Shown here one piece after another: positions 8,601-21,100 of a stretch of 22,424 nt of DNA. The DNA lies in the IMG/VR virus record IMGVR_UViG_3300013285_000086, positions 1 through 22,424 of that record. One strand, written 5' to 3'. Below the pieces are notes generated by a model. That model made no database searches. It was not told the origin of the DNA and saw only the letters and a program-made list of their open reading frames with translations. The first letter of the stretch is position 1. Every line of letters begins with the position of its first letter. This DNA is from a virus. Position numbers and translations under genes: made by a program.

Positions 8601-9127
8601 GCGAACTTAACAGTTTATTAGCACCTAATTTAAATTTAATCAAATCTATTTCAGATGAAATTGTTTATCATCCAGTGAGTTATTTGTTATTGTTTGGCCC
8701 ACAAGCTCCTGATAATTTACAAGCTACATTTAATGTTGTAAAAAATCCTACAAGCACAGCCAGCGATAATGATATTATTGCAAGAATCATTGCGGCATTT
8801 AATAGATTCTTCACACTAGATAACTGGAATTTTGGCGATACATTTTATTTTACTGAACTGTCAACCTATGTAATGAATCAACTCACACCGGATATTACTA
8901 ACTTTGTTATTGTCCCTAAACAAGGCAATTTATATTTTGGTGCATTATTTGAAATAAAATGCCCAAGCAATCAGATATTGATTAGTTGTACTACTGGAGC
9001 AGATATTAAAGTAGTTGCAGGATTAACTAGCGACAACTCAAGAACAGTTACAGGCAGCGGATTGTCATCTGTAGTAACAAGTCAAAACATAACTAGTGCA
9101 ACCTTTGGAGTAACTAATGGCAAATAA
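5636..9127 (+). CDS. 6: gp6-like baseplate wedge protein, enlarged
   Basis: A 1,163-residue protein, nearly twice T4 gp6 (660), the wedge subunit that forms the continuous ring around the hub and drives baseplate opening. The N-terminus is diagnostic: YDFENLRRTMIDYIRTNFPE (31-50), YIESSEYLALIDLIAFVGQS (55-74), then AFRVDLNARENFLELAERR and ILRLSRMIGYNASRNVPAKG up to about residue 116. Around 426-475, QNRMITGEDY and VKSINRTSSGISRYFD fit the baseplate J-like core. The C-terminal region (about 1045-1128) has ARIIAAFNRFFTLDNWNFGD, YFTELSTYVMNQLTPDI and FEIKCPSNQILIS, again as in gp6. The middle (roughly 500-1040) is beta-rich extra sequence that I cannot assign. The start has AGGA six bases upstream and its own promoter. 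Its 3' end overlaps the next gene by 11 bases. Confidence 0.88.
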   Translation: MSSTDRQNNLLVSEDWQKIYQSFKNADFQSYDFENLRRTMIDYIRTNFPEDFNDYIESSEYLALIDLIAFVGQSIAFRVDLNARENFLELAERRDSILRLSRMIGYNASRNVPAKGLLKFSTIQTTENVLDSNGINLAGQVITWNDPSNSSWYDQFIKILNASLPTTQQFGNPVDQASIYNISTSQYRFNARNTDIPVYTFTKSVAGRSMNFEITSTTFANKNVIYEEAPKVGNHLAFIYKDDGYGAGSTNTGFFLNFTQGNLNQGAFSVTQPSSNQTIDINTQNINNSDVWLYSLNQSTGLEDTLWTQVPALTGNNIIYNSLSKNIKTIYSVITRAGDAISLGFSDGTFGDLPLGNFRSYYRISNGLSYSISPSDILNVAISVPYTSSKGQAETLTVTLSLVNNVSNASGTETNANIKANAPQTYYTQNRMITGEDYSISPLSITQKVAKVKSINRTSSGISRYFDLTDPTGKYSSTNLFADDGVVYQDLYTSSINFSYMTKTDVEGVVYNTIFPILNDPNLRNFYYANYINYISESLAIQWVNVTTDSNSSTGYVGDSSLIPKKLSSYTSTDLKYFTSGALVKFLAPAGRYFDTTHQNALMTLPESGILPFGGVDYLWAQVATVVGDGLGDGENNSGKTTINGGLFGVVTLNETIPTRAIISQIIPQFSSTIGSTVITTMIDLIFNNKPFGLRYDAGTQSWQIIFETNLNTTSSFSLGYQGDTTNTQQDSSWLLLFTTNNEYYTVNARLLRYIFESDKAVSFYFDTSLKVFDTVSSTTILDSLKILSINPRPDNTIPFTTDLNWQIISAYTGQDGYVDPSKIVVAFADTLNNGIVDNPQLFLDIVAPNTSPLTKYIVQQKYLISQGQEDYRYVSNATGLVKILTTQGSVGSLNQYTDGQYFYFVDKAVVKKYDAATSTLNASLDYKVYVGRDKLKFQYTHNADYNSRIDPGASNIIDVYVLTVDYDTQFRQWLSGANVKEPMPPSSSELNSLLAPNLNLIKSISDEIVYHPVSYLLLFGPQAPDNLQATFNVVKNPTSTASDNDIIARIIAAFNRFFTLDNWNFGDTFYFTELSTYVMNQLTPDITNFVIVPKQGNLYFGALFEIKCPSNQILISCTTGADIKVVAGLTSDNSRTVTGSGLSSVVTSQNITSATFGVTNGK

Positions 9128-12100
9128 AAACAATCCATTAGGAAATACGAATCTTACTGTAAACTTTCTTCCTAAATTTTACCAGTCTGATTCTAATAAG
9201 AAATTTTTACAAGCTACACTAGATCAGTTATACCAACCTGGTAGTATTAAAAAAATCAACGGGTTTGTAGGACGCGAAAATGCCAAATCTTCTACGGGTA
9301 CAGATATCTATCTCGAAGCCAGTGATCGAGTACGACAAGATTATCAGTTAGAGCCGGCCATAACCATCACCGATAATATTGGTAACCAAACATTTTTTAA
9401 AGATTATATTGATTACATTAATCAAATTAATACATTTGGCGGCAACACATCTAACCATGCTAGATTAAATAAACAAGAATTTTATAGCTGGGATCCGCAC
9501 ATCAATTGGGATAAGTTTGTTAATTTTCAAAATTATTACTGGGTCCCGTACGGTCCAGACACTATTAGATTGCAGGGCCAGCAAAAAGCAATCACCAGTA
9601 CTTATACTGTTTCAATCGAAAGAGAATTAAGCAATAACGAATATTTGTTTACTCCCAACGGATTTACCCGTAATCCCGTATTGAAACTGTATCGCGGACA
9701 AACATACACATTTGAAATCAACAGTCCTGGGAATCCGTTCAGTATCAAAACTGCACGTACACCGGGGCAAGCTGACAGATATCTAGTTGACACTATTGAT
9801 AATCACGGAGTTGAAGTTGGAACTATAACATTTAGTGTTCCGCTGGATGCTCCTACGTTATTGTTTTATCAAAGCGAATCAGATCTTCAGTTGGGCGGAG
9901 CAATTCAAGTGTTGAGTATTACCAAAGACACTTATATTGATGTTGAAAATGAGTTACTGGGTAAAAAACACTATCGGTTGTCTAACGGCACACAACTTAG
10001 TAACGGTATGAAGTTGGCATTTTTAGGAAATGTAACTCCTGTTGAATATGCTTCTGGAGAATTCTATGTTGAAGGGGTTGGTGTTGCCATCAAGCTAATT
10101 TCTACAAGTAGATTAGAAATTATTAATCCCTATACTAAAGAAAAAACAATACCTTTTGATAGCGATAAATTTGATACTCAACCGTTCAGCGATGCCACCG
10201 GCTATGCTGGCCAATCGGATTACATAGTAATTGATAGGGGCAGTAACGATGCTAACAATTGGAGTCGATACAATCGATGGTTTCATAAAGATGTCATTGC
10301 TGCAAGTTCTTTATATAATGGTAATCCAGTTAATTTAGATCAAACTGCAAGAGCTATTAGACCCATTATAGAATTTAATTCAGATTTAAAACTTGCAAAT
10401 TTTGGTACCACAGCCATTGCTGATGTTGATGTTCTTGACGATTATACCACAGATGCATTCAGCACGATTGAGGGATCTTTGGCATATAGCGTTGACGGGG
10501 TTTCTTTAGCAGAAGGTCAACGAGTTATTTTTACTGCTGATCCAGACACGCTAGTTAAAAATAAAGTTTTTAAAGTTACATTTGTTAACGTGTTGCATCT
10601 CAACAGTGGAAGCAGACAAATTCACTTAGAAGAAATTTCATCGCCGTCATTGCATCAAGTAGCACTGGTCAAATTTGGAACTAAACATCAAGGCAATGCA
10701 TATTGGTACAACGGTACCACATGGGTCCGCGGACAATTGAAAACCAAAGTGAATCAAGCACCGTTGTTTGATGTAGTAGACGAAAACGGTATAAGTTATG
10801 CTGATACCAGCGTGTACAACGGATCAACATTTGTAGGAACAACTTTGTTTTCTTATAAAATTGGAGCAGGCACTAACGACGGTGCATTGGGATTTCCGTT
10901 AAGTTACAGAAATATTAGTAATATCGGCGATATTGTTTTTAACTTTACACTGGCCACTGATAAGTTTCAATATAAACAAGGAACTGCCCTTCTAACACAA
11001 GCAATTAATGTGGGATACCTTGTGGGGCAAACGTTTGCTGGAAAACCAACTTATAAAAATGGCTGGCAGCTTTGCACAGCTTCAACCACACAAGCCGCTA
11101 TAAGAATTTATAAAAATTCTAGAATTACAAATTATTTCAACATAGATATTTTTGATGACATTACGAATCTGTCTGATCTAGTAGTTAGAATTTATGTAAA
11201 TGGACATAGACTAGATCCACTGGCATGGACATTGGTCGATACACCGTCTTATAAGCAAGTTCAATTGAGAAAAGATATTGCATTAAGCGATGTATTAACT
11301 ATTAGAGCGTTTGCATCCCAACCAATTAACACTGTTGGTTATTATGAAATTCCTGTGAATTTACAAAATAATCCGTTAAACAATGTTATAGGAGATTTTA
11401 CACTGGGTGAAGTATCAGACCATGTGAATTCAATAGTTGATAATTTAGATACTACATTTGTAGGAGTATTTCCAGGCAGCGGCAACTTGCGAGATTTGGG
11501 CAACATAACACAATACGGTACGAAATTTGTACAGCACAGTGGTCCAATGAGCCTTGCAATCTATCATATTACTAGCGAATCTAATAATGTTATTCGTAGC
11601 ATCCAGCAGGCTCGGGATGACTATAATAATTTTAAAAGAAATTTTATTAAAATTGCTAGTAGTTTGGGAGTAGACGGCGATACTGTTACAATAACAAATC
11701 TAGTGTTACAAAAAATCAATAAAGACAAGCCAAAAACAAGCCCTTATTATTTTAGTGACATGGTGCCGTATGGCGCATGTATAGTTACAGATCTCAATGT
11801 TGTTGATTATAGAATTAAACAATATCCATTAACCAAACCGTTTGTCTTAACAGCATTGAGTAATGATGCTGTGGGTGTTTATTTAAATGGTGTGCAATTA
11901 ATTTACGAACAAGATTATATATTTCTTGATACTGGATTTGTTGTGATCGATAGCTTGGTCAAGATGAACACAGGCGATGTGATTACCACACGAGAATACG
12001 ACAGTACCGACGGATGTTTTGTACCAGCAACTCCGACCAAGATGGGTATATGGCCAAAGTTTGCTCCAAAAATTTATACAGATACTTCGCTATTAACACC

Positions 12101-15100
12101 GCGTGTTATGATACAAGGGCATGATGGCAGTCAGATTTTGGCCTACGGTGATTACCGAGATAATTTAATTTTAGAATTAGAAAAGAGAATTTTTAATAAT
12201 ATCAAAGTTCAATACGACACTGAAATTTTTGATGTTACTGATATAGTTCCAGGATACAATAGAAAAACAGATTACAGTCTATCTGAATTCAATGAAGTTT
12301 TAGCTCCTAATTTTTACAAATGGACTGCATTGGCTGGTAGAGACTTTACAAAACCATTGGGTACATTTTCTGTTGATAACACCTTTACATATAATTATTC
12401 CGATACTGTTGGACCTGACGGCAAGCCAGTTCCAGGTTATTGGAGAGGAATTTATCGTTGGTTGCTGGATACTGATCGACCTAATTTATGCCCATGGGAA
12501 ATGTTAGGTTTTAGTATCGAGCCCAAATGGTGGGCCACAGTGTATGGCGTTGGCCCATATACCGGCGATAATTTCCCAATGTGGCAAGATATCAGTGATG
12601 GTATGGTTCGTGAACCTGGAGTTCCGGCAGTTAAATTAAGCAAGTATGTCAAGCCATTTTTAATGAATCATATTCCAGTTGACAGCAACGGAATATTATT
12701 AAGCCCTAGTGATTCTGGATTAGTCTCAGGGCCAACTAATTTCACAATGGATGGTGGGTTTGTATTTGGAGATGTCAATCCAGTTGAATCTGCCTGGCGC
12801 CGTAGTAGTCATTATCCATTCAGTGTGCTCATATCTTCTATACTTTTAAATCCTGCAAAAACTTTTGGTCTGTTGTTAGATAGAGCCAACATTAAACGTA
12901 ATCTTGCGGGACAGCTGATCTATACAAACACTAACCTACGTGTGCGACCAACTGATATTGTATTACCCAGCATTTATTCAAGTACAACTCGTGTACAAAC
13001 CGCGGGATTGGTTAATTATATTGTAGATCATATTCTAAACTTTGTGTTTAGTAATAATGTCAGAAGTTACAATCAGTATGCTACTGACCTAGATACTTTA
13101 ACAAGTCAAATTAGCTATCGAGTTGGTGCATTTACCAGCAAGGAACAATTTAACTTGTTGTTAGATAGTAAAACACCTTTGAGCACGGGTGGTGTTTTTA
13201 TACCTCAAGAAAATTATCAGGTTAATATTAATACTTCTAGCCCTATCAAGAAAATAACTTATAGCGGAGTTATTATCACCAAATTACATTCGGGATACGA
13301 AATCAAGGGTTACAGTACTACACAGCCGTATTTTAAATATTATCCTTACTTGCAAACAGGTCAACGAATCAATGTTGGCGGTATTAGTGAAAGCTATACA
13401 ACTTGGACACCTGGCCAACAGTATGCGGCCAATTCAGTTGTATTATATAAAGGACAATATTATCGAATATTATCTTCTACAACAGCAGCCGCAATATTCA
13501 ACCCGGCAGCATTTAGCTATCTAGGAGAATTGCCAGTCGTGGGTGGCGCTAACGCTGTTTTAAGAAAATTATGGGATAGAAATAAACCAGTAGTAGTTCC
13601 CTACGGCACAGAATTTACAAAAATTCAAGATGTGGTTGATTTTTTACAAGGCTACGGCGAATGGTTGACTGATCAAGGATTTGTTTTTGATGATTTTAAT
13701 AGCAATTTAAATGCTGTTTCTAACTGGGAAAATAGTGCTAGAGAATTTTTATTCTGGACTACACAAAACTGGAGTTCTGGTGCAGACAATTGGGCAGACT
13801 GGACTCCTGCTGAGCCAGTTACATACGGAACTATTGTAAAATACAATGGAGATTATTATAGTGCATTGTATAACTTAGCTGCCACAGATGTATTTGACCC
13901 AATCAAATATACCAAATTAGAAGGATTAAGCAACATTGGTAGCAGTGTTATAAGCCTAAGCCCAAGTGCAAATAGACTAACATTTAATACTACACTATCT
14001 GTAGTAGACAATATTAGCAATCAATTTTACGAATATGAAATATTTAAAGTTGATGGTACTCCTCTGACTCCGCTGTTTTTAGACAGCTATAGAGAAAATA
14101 ATGTTGTAAGTTACAGTCCTCGAACTACTGACGGGATATATGGTGCTAGTTTTTATCTAATACAAAATGAACATGTTATTACAATAGATAACACTACAAT
14201 TTTCAACGATGTAGTTTATAATCCACAAAGCGGTTATAGACAAGAGCGTATCAAAGTATCAGGCCACGTCAGTATTGACTGGTACGGTGGTCTTGATGTT
14301 CCTGGTTTTATATTTGATCAAGCCAACATCAAACAATGGCAAATATGGCAGGATTATGCTCTGGGAGATATTGTAAACAATCAAGGGTTTTATTATAGTG
14401 CATTGTCGGCATTGCCTGGAACGGAAAAATTCAATCCAACCAATTGGGTACAATTAGAAAAGAAACCAACACCTAAATTAATCCCCAACTGGACTTATAA
14501 AGCAGGCCAGTTCACTGACTTTTATAGTCTCGACGACGATAATTTTGATACTGCCCAACAAAATATGGCACATCATTTAATTGGATACCAAAAACGTCAA
14601 TATCTTAATAATATTATTCAGGATAATGTAAGCGAATTTAAATTCTTTCAAGGCATGATTCGTGAAAAAGGTACACAAAACAGCCTTAACAAATTATTTG
14701 ATGTATTAAGTTCTGACAGTAAAGAAAGTCTCAAATTTTATGAAGAATGGGCAGTGCGGGCTGGACAGTATGGCGCTAGTAGAGCTTTTGAAAATATTGA
14801 ATTTTTATTAGACGAAGGTACTTTTAGATTAAATCCTCAAGGATTCCAACTGGTAACTACACCTGATGTTAATCTCAACGGTACTTTTATCATACAACAA
14901 AAATCTACTGATGTATATTTAAAACCGTTAGGTTACAACAGTAAACCTTGGCCGCTATTAACAAATTACAAACCTTTCTTACGTAGTGCTGGGTACGTTA
15001 ATTCAACAGAGGTGTCCATAAGTCTTGGATACCTGCCAGAAATTGCTGCCTTAGACATTGCCACAATTAATGAAGGAGCCTATATATGGGTAGCCTTTGA

Positions 15101-18100
15101 AGGACCTAGTTGGAATCTATATAGATATACAGATATTCACATGTCTGTGACAGATGTTACTTATAACGACTCTGCAAAGACGTTAACAATTACAGCAGAA
15201 AATCTTACTGGATTTGTATCAGGGTCGTGGATTGGACTTGCACAAGTAGAAAAATTAAAAGGTTTTTATCAAATAATCAGTGTTGAATTAAACTCATTTA
15301 CGGTTTCGGCAACCATTACTGGATTTCCGAGCCCATTCAAACAAAGCAATGAACTGGTAGTGTATGCATTGATTAGTCAACGAACCAGTAGTATCGACAA
15401 ATTAGATTCTGTACTTACAACAAAACTTTTACCGGGCGAACTAATATGGACAGACGACAGCGGTAACGGCAAATGGGCCAGCTGGATGTTTAATCCTATC
15501 TACACAATATCGGACGTAAACAACTCAGCTCCGCAAAATCAGTTACGATTTGGCAATACCATTGCTGTGAACAACAAAGGCACACTGGCCGCAGTTGGTT
15601 CTAGTTTTGGAGAGTTAATAACATACGACAAAGTAGGAACAGTCACTCCATGGGTCCAGCGACAAATTGTAGCTTCTCCATTTATTGCAACAAACATTGT
15701 TATATTAACTACCGGTAACACTGTACTTAACAGTACCACAGTGACTATGTCCAGTGCAAACGCTTCTATGATAGGTGGATTTATTGATGGACCTGGTGTT
15801 CCTTATGATACACTGGTAACGGCAGTAAATAACGGGGTCAGTATCACAATTAGTCAAAAAGCAAATGCAACAACCACAGCTTCAACTTTTACAATTGTAA
15901 CAAATCCAAACCCTGCCACAGTAATAGCAACCTCGATAGCGTTTTCAGCAGACGGCACATGGATGGCCAGTGGAAGTCCTTTGGCCGGATATGCTGTAAC
16001 AGATTTCTTGGGAGCGTATAATACTGCTAACATATACGGACCGGGACTAATTGTTTCAACTGGTTCTGGTACCAGTACAACATATTGGCAAGCATTAAGT
16101 AATGTTCCAGCAAACAAACCACCAGCAAGTAACTTATCTTACTGGAGCCCAATATATTATTTGCCAGTTGATTCATACGGAACTTGGTCAATCAATGATT
16201 CGTATCTTGAAAACACCTTAGTTGTTTACAAATCAAAAGTATATAAGAATGTTGTTCCTGCAACAACATCGGGCTTGCCTTCGATCTATGGTCAAACAAT
16301 AGTTAATGTGTTGAGTACAAATGGCGCAAGTTATATTTTAACTGCCGATACAACAGCAGGCCTTGCTCCAAATTATCAAATTATTTTTACAGGTAATGTG
16401 TTTGGTGGAATATTAACCGGCGGACTATACTATGTTTCTACAGTACTTACAAGTACTACATTTACAATTACAGCATTGCAATATAGCACGTCAGTGGTAC
16501 CAGTTACAACTGCATACGGATCAATGCAAGCTACTCAACAACCTCAACCATCTCCAGGCGGTAATAACCAGTGGGCAGAACAAAGTGTTCAAGCTGGACC
16601 AGTTGGTCAGGGTGTGATTAGTTTGTATAAAAAAGATCCTAATAATATTTACGGTTTAGTTGACACCATCATTAGCCCGTTCCCAGCCGCCAATGAAAAT
16701 TTTGGTAGCAAGATTGTATTTGGAAATAATACAGTATATGTATCAGCACCGGGGTATGGTGGTGTCGGTCGAGTTTATAAATTAAAATATGCAACAACAA
16801 TTCAAGCTCAAAGTGCATATAATCCAGTTGGTAGTACCAACGCTACACTAGTGGTTACTAGTACAGCCGGTGTCCGTGCTGGCATGTATGTAATTAATCC
16901 AGCATTTACTAGCGAACAAACAGTAGCACAAGTGTTGGATTCTCGTACAGTAATACTAAGTGGCAGTCCAAATAGTATTCCAAGCGGTATTATAAAATTT
17001 GCAATTGTGGGATGGGGATATGATTTTACAGAAATATACACTGGCACACAAACCGGCGCCGCATTTGGAAATTCCATTAGTTTGAGCCAAGACAATCTCA
17101 CATTGGCAATTGGTGCGGATACCGGTACAGTAAATGGTATACTTAACATTTATAAAAATGCAGGTTCTGGATTTAATCCGGGTGCGCCTTTACAAACTAT
17201 ATCGGGAACTACTAAAAACTTTGGTATCAGTACTAGTATTTCCAACGACGGCACATATATCGCAGTGGCAGATGACAGTGCCACAGTTGGCGGAGTAATA
17301 CAACGAGGAGGTGTCACTGTTTATAAATTTACTGATAGCACATACACATCTTATCAAACATTAATACCCCATCAACCAGAAATTAATGGACATTTTGGTA
17401 ATAAGTTATCTTTTATGAACGATTACGAAACTTTAGTAGTTTATAGTCAATATGGCGATACGATTATCACAACTACATTTGACGATAATACAACTACGTT
17501 TGATAAAAATAGCACAGACTTTGCATTCACACAAACCAATAGCGGACGTGTTGATATTTACGATCTATATGCTACCAAGTGGGTATTCAGTGAAAGTTTA
17601 ACCAAAACAAATCCGGTAAAGACAGCAGGCAATTTTATTAGAAATGATGTTTATCAAATTTTAACTCTTGGTACCACAGATTTTACAGCAATTGGCGCAA
17701 GTACCAATGCAATCGGAGTGACCTTTACGGCAACAGGTGACGGGTACGGTACGGGAACTGCGGCCTTGGTCACTAATGAAACTTCAATCGCTGACGGATA
17801 TGGAGTAGGATTTGCCGTGGGCTCTAATCATATCTTAATTGGTGCGCCAGAATCAATTGATCAAGGATTTAATTCAGGTAAGGTTTATGATTACGGTAAA
17901 CCAAATAACACATATACCTGGACTATCGATCATTCTGAAGTTGACAAACCCGATGTTACAAAAATTAAACAAGCATTTTTGTACAACAGAGTAACTGGAG
18001 AATTGATCACACATTTAGACGTTATAGATATTGCTCAAGGAAAAATTCCAGGGCCTGCTGACGAAGAAATAATGTATAAGTCGTTTTACGACCCAGCAAA

Positions 18101-21100
18101 TTATAGTACAGTTAATGGAGTTACAACGTCAGAGGCAGGCGCAGTATGGACTACCAAACAAGTTGGCCAGTTATGGTGGGATGTGCGCACTGCAAAAGTT
18201 ATCGACGCTTATGAAAACGACACAATATACAGAAATACCAATTGGAATACATTGGCAACAGGAGCCAGTATTGATATTTACGAGTGGGTTGGAACAAAAT
18301 TAAAACCAAGTGTATGGGATACACAAGCAGATACGCCAGCTGGATTAACCAATAATATTAGTGGTAAGAGTTTGTATGGTGATGCAAAATACAGTATCAA
18401 GACAACTTACAATACAGTAACATTATCTACTGTTACAACTTATTATTTCTGGGTCAAAAACAGAAAATTTACCCCTAATGTTCCAGGACGACATATGGCT
18501 GCACAAGATGTATCTAGCTTAATTGCAAATCCTCGAGGACAGGGGTACACTTATCTTGCATTGACCGGACTTGATAGTTTTAGTTTAGTTAATGCTAAAT
18601 CTTATTTAAAATCCAATGAAGTAGTGTTGAGTGTTGAATATTGGACAGGTGATAAGACAGATCAAAATGTACATAGCCACTGGAATATTATTAGCGACGA
18701 CCCAACAACCTATATTCCTTTACCGATTGAACAAAAATGGATTGAAAGTCTCTGCGGCAGAGATACAGCAGGTCGTGCAGTTCCTGATTTAAGTTTGCCG
18801 GTTAAATTACGTTATGGTATCGAAAACCGACCACGTCAGGGCATGTTTGTTAATAGATTTGAGGCATTAAAGCAATTTGTTGAAACAGCAAATCAGATAT
18901 TGCTAGCAAATCAAATTGTTGAAGAAGCCAGTATTACTGCATTGCAAGGATATGATCCACAACCAACTGTGATATCTGGATTGTACGATATCACTTTCCC
19001 TACTGATGCTGAACTAGTGTATGCTAGTACGGGTAGTTTTACTCGAGCAGTTATCATGCCAGTAGTTGCCGACGGCAGAATTACCGGTATAACAATAGTT
19101 AATTCTGGTAAAGGATATCTAATAGCACCTTATCTTACAATAGTGGGAGTAGGTGTTGGTGCAGTTGTTAGATCTATCATTAATAATAAAGGCCAGATTA
19201 CAGGAGCCACTGTAGTGTCTAGGGGAGAAGGCTATAGTGATACTACCACTACTATCAATGTACGAGATTACTGTGCGCTGGTACAGAGCGATAGTCAAGC
19301 AAACAACAATTGGAGCATTTATAGTTATGATCCAACACAACGCTCTTGGGCAAGGATTCTAACTCAGAGTTACGATGTGAGAGAGTTTTGGAATTATGCC
19401 GATTGGTATGGCTCTTATGTTGACACCAAAGGTAAGGTAATATTTACAGCTTCACAATTTACTGTTGCAAAATTTTCAGTAGCTACGTTGACAGAATTAA
19501 ACAATATTCGACCCGTCATCGGTGATACTGTCAAAATTAGAACTACAAATGCTGGTGGCTGGGAATTGCTTTACAAATATTCCAATTCTACCAGTGTAGA
19601 TTGGACACAGTCATATGCTACTGTGGGTATTCAGAACGGTACTATACAACTGAGTAGCAGTTTATACGATCTATCTAATACAGATTTGGGATTTGACAAT
19701 ACAATTTTTGACAGCAACAGCTATGATAAAGTTGCAGGCACTGAGTTAAGAATTATTTTAGATACACTTAAAAATAAGATTTTTACACAACATGCTAGCC
19801 TCAATGGTGCATATTCAGATTTGTTCTTTGCCAGTGTGCGATATGCACTGAGTGAACAACCGTATGTGGATTGGATTTTTAAAACCAGTTTTGTCAAGGC
19901 ACAACATAACGTAGGACAGTTAGATCAGCCAGTTACATATCAGGCTGACAATCTAGCCAATTTTGAAGATTATGTTAATGAAGTAAAACCTTATAAAACC
20001 AAAGTACGAGAATATGTCAGTAACTATGATAGTTTAGATCCAGCACAGCTACCAATTACTGACTTTGATCTGCAACCAATTTATCAAAATAATGCGTTAG
20101 CAGTTATTGACACATTTGTAGACAATGGAAAATTAGCAACAAATAATTCTATTGTACAGCAATATCCATGGAAATTCTGGTTGGACAACGGTGGCTTTGA
20201 AGTGGTCGAACTAAAACTAACCAGCAGTGGTTCCAAATACATAACCGAGCCGCAGGTGATCATTACCAGCGATAGCGGTAGTGGTGCAACAGCTAGGGCG
20301 TTTATTTCTAATGAAAAAGTCAATAGAATTGTACTGCTGACTCCAGGTAGTGGATATTTGTCAGCACCAAAAGTAGAAATTCGCGGCGGCACACTAATAG
20401 ATGGAACCAGCGCAACTGCAAGTGCTATTATTGGCAACAGCGTTGTCCGTGGAACACTAGTTGGTATTAAATTTGATAGAATTAATTCTACGTATTTTAT
20501 TACACAGCAATCTAAAACTGAAACATTTACTGGTACCGGCAGCAGACAACAATTTTTGTTGGTATGGGGTCCTGATATTAAAATAGGACAAAGCACAGTA
20601 TACATTGATAACATTCTAGCATTACGAGACAGTTATATAATGTATGTTGTCAAATCAACAAATTTGGGATACACTACATATTCTGGAATTATACAATTTG
20701 ATACAGCTCCTAAAAAAGGTAGTGCAATCCGTGTAACTTACATGATTGATCCTTCGTTGATGCAAGCAACTGATAGAATACAATATTTGTATAATTCTGC
20801 CACGGGCGAATTAGGAAAAGATTTATCACAACTAATGACAGGCGTTGATTATGGTGGCGTAATTGTTGATGGAACCGGATTTCAGATATCCAACGGTTGG
20901 GATAGTTTACCTTATTATTCAGATCAGTGGGATTCGTTTGACGAAACATTTAATGATTATACTGTGGTTGTTGGAGCTGATACTCACTCATTTACTTTAC
21001 CGTACACACCAGCGGCTGGTGTACAGTTAACATTGTACAGAAAACAAAGTAATACAGACACATATCAATCTGATGGTGTAACTAAAATTTATTTGTATTC

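Larger units (their letters stand above)
15549..17906 (+). other. Seven-bladed FG-GAP-like beta-propeller with inserted modules (residues 2145-2930)
   Basis: Seven segments share the form FG-x-S/T-I/V-x3-x-D/N-G-T-x-hydrophobic-A-V/I-G, often closed by a G-x-V-x-V/I-Y strand: FGNTIAVNNKGTLAAVGS (2145), ATSIAFSADGTWMASGSP (2271), FGSKIVFGNNTVYVSAPG (2529), FGNSISLSQDNLTLAIGA (2650), FGISTSISNDGTYIAVAD (2702), FGNKLSFMNDYETLVVYS (2760), YGVGFAVGSNHILIGAPE (2895). Closing strands include RVYKL, ILNIYKN, VTVYKF, RVDIYDL and KVYDY. Such propellers, known from integrin alpha chains, bind proteins or sugars. Blades 1-2, 2-3, 3-4 and 6-7 are separated by long inserts. Confidence 0.65.

Noticed and set aside
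20084-20614. Minus-strand open frame of 176 codons
   Set aside because: It lies entirely inside the giant plus-strand gene, which has recognisable GxGY repeats here. No promoter or ribosome site was apparent. It is the longest of many antisense shadows.
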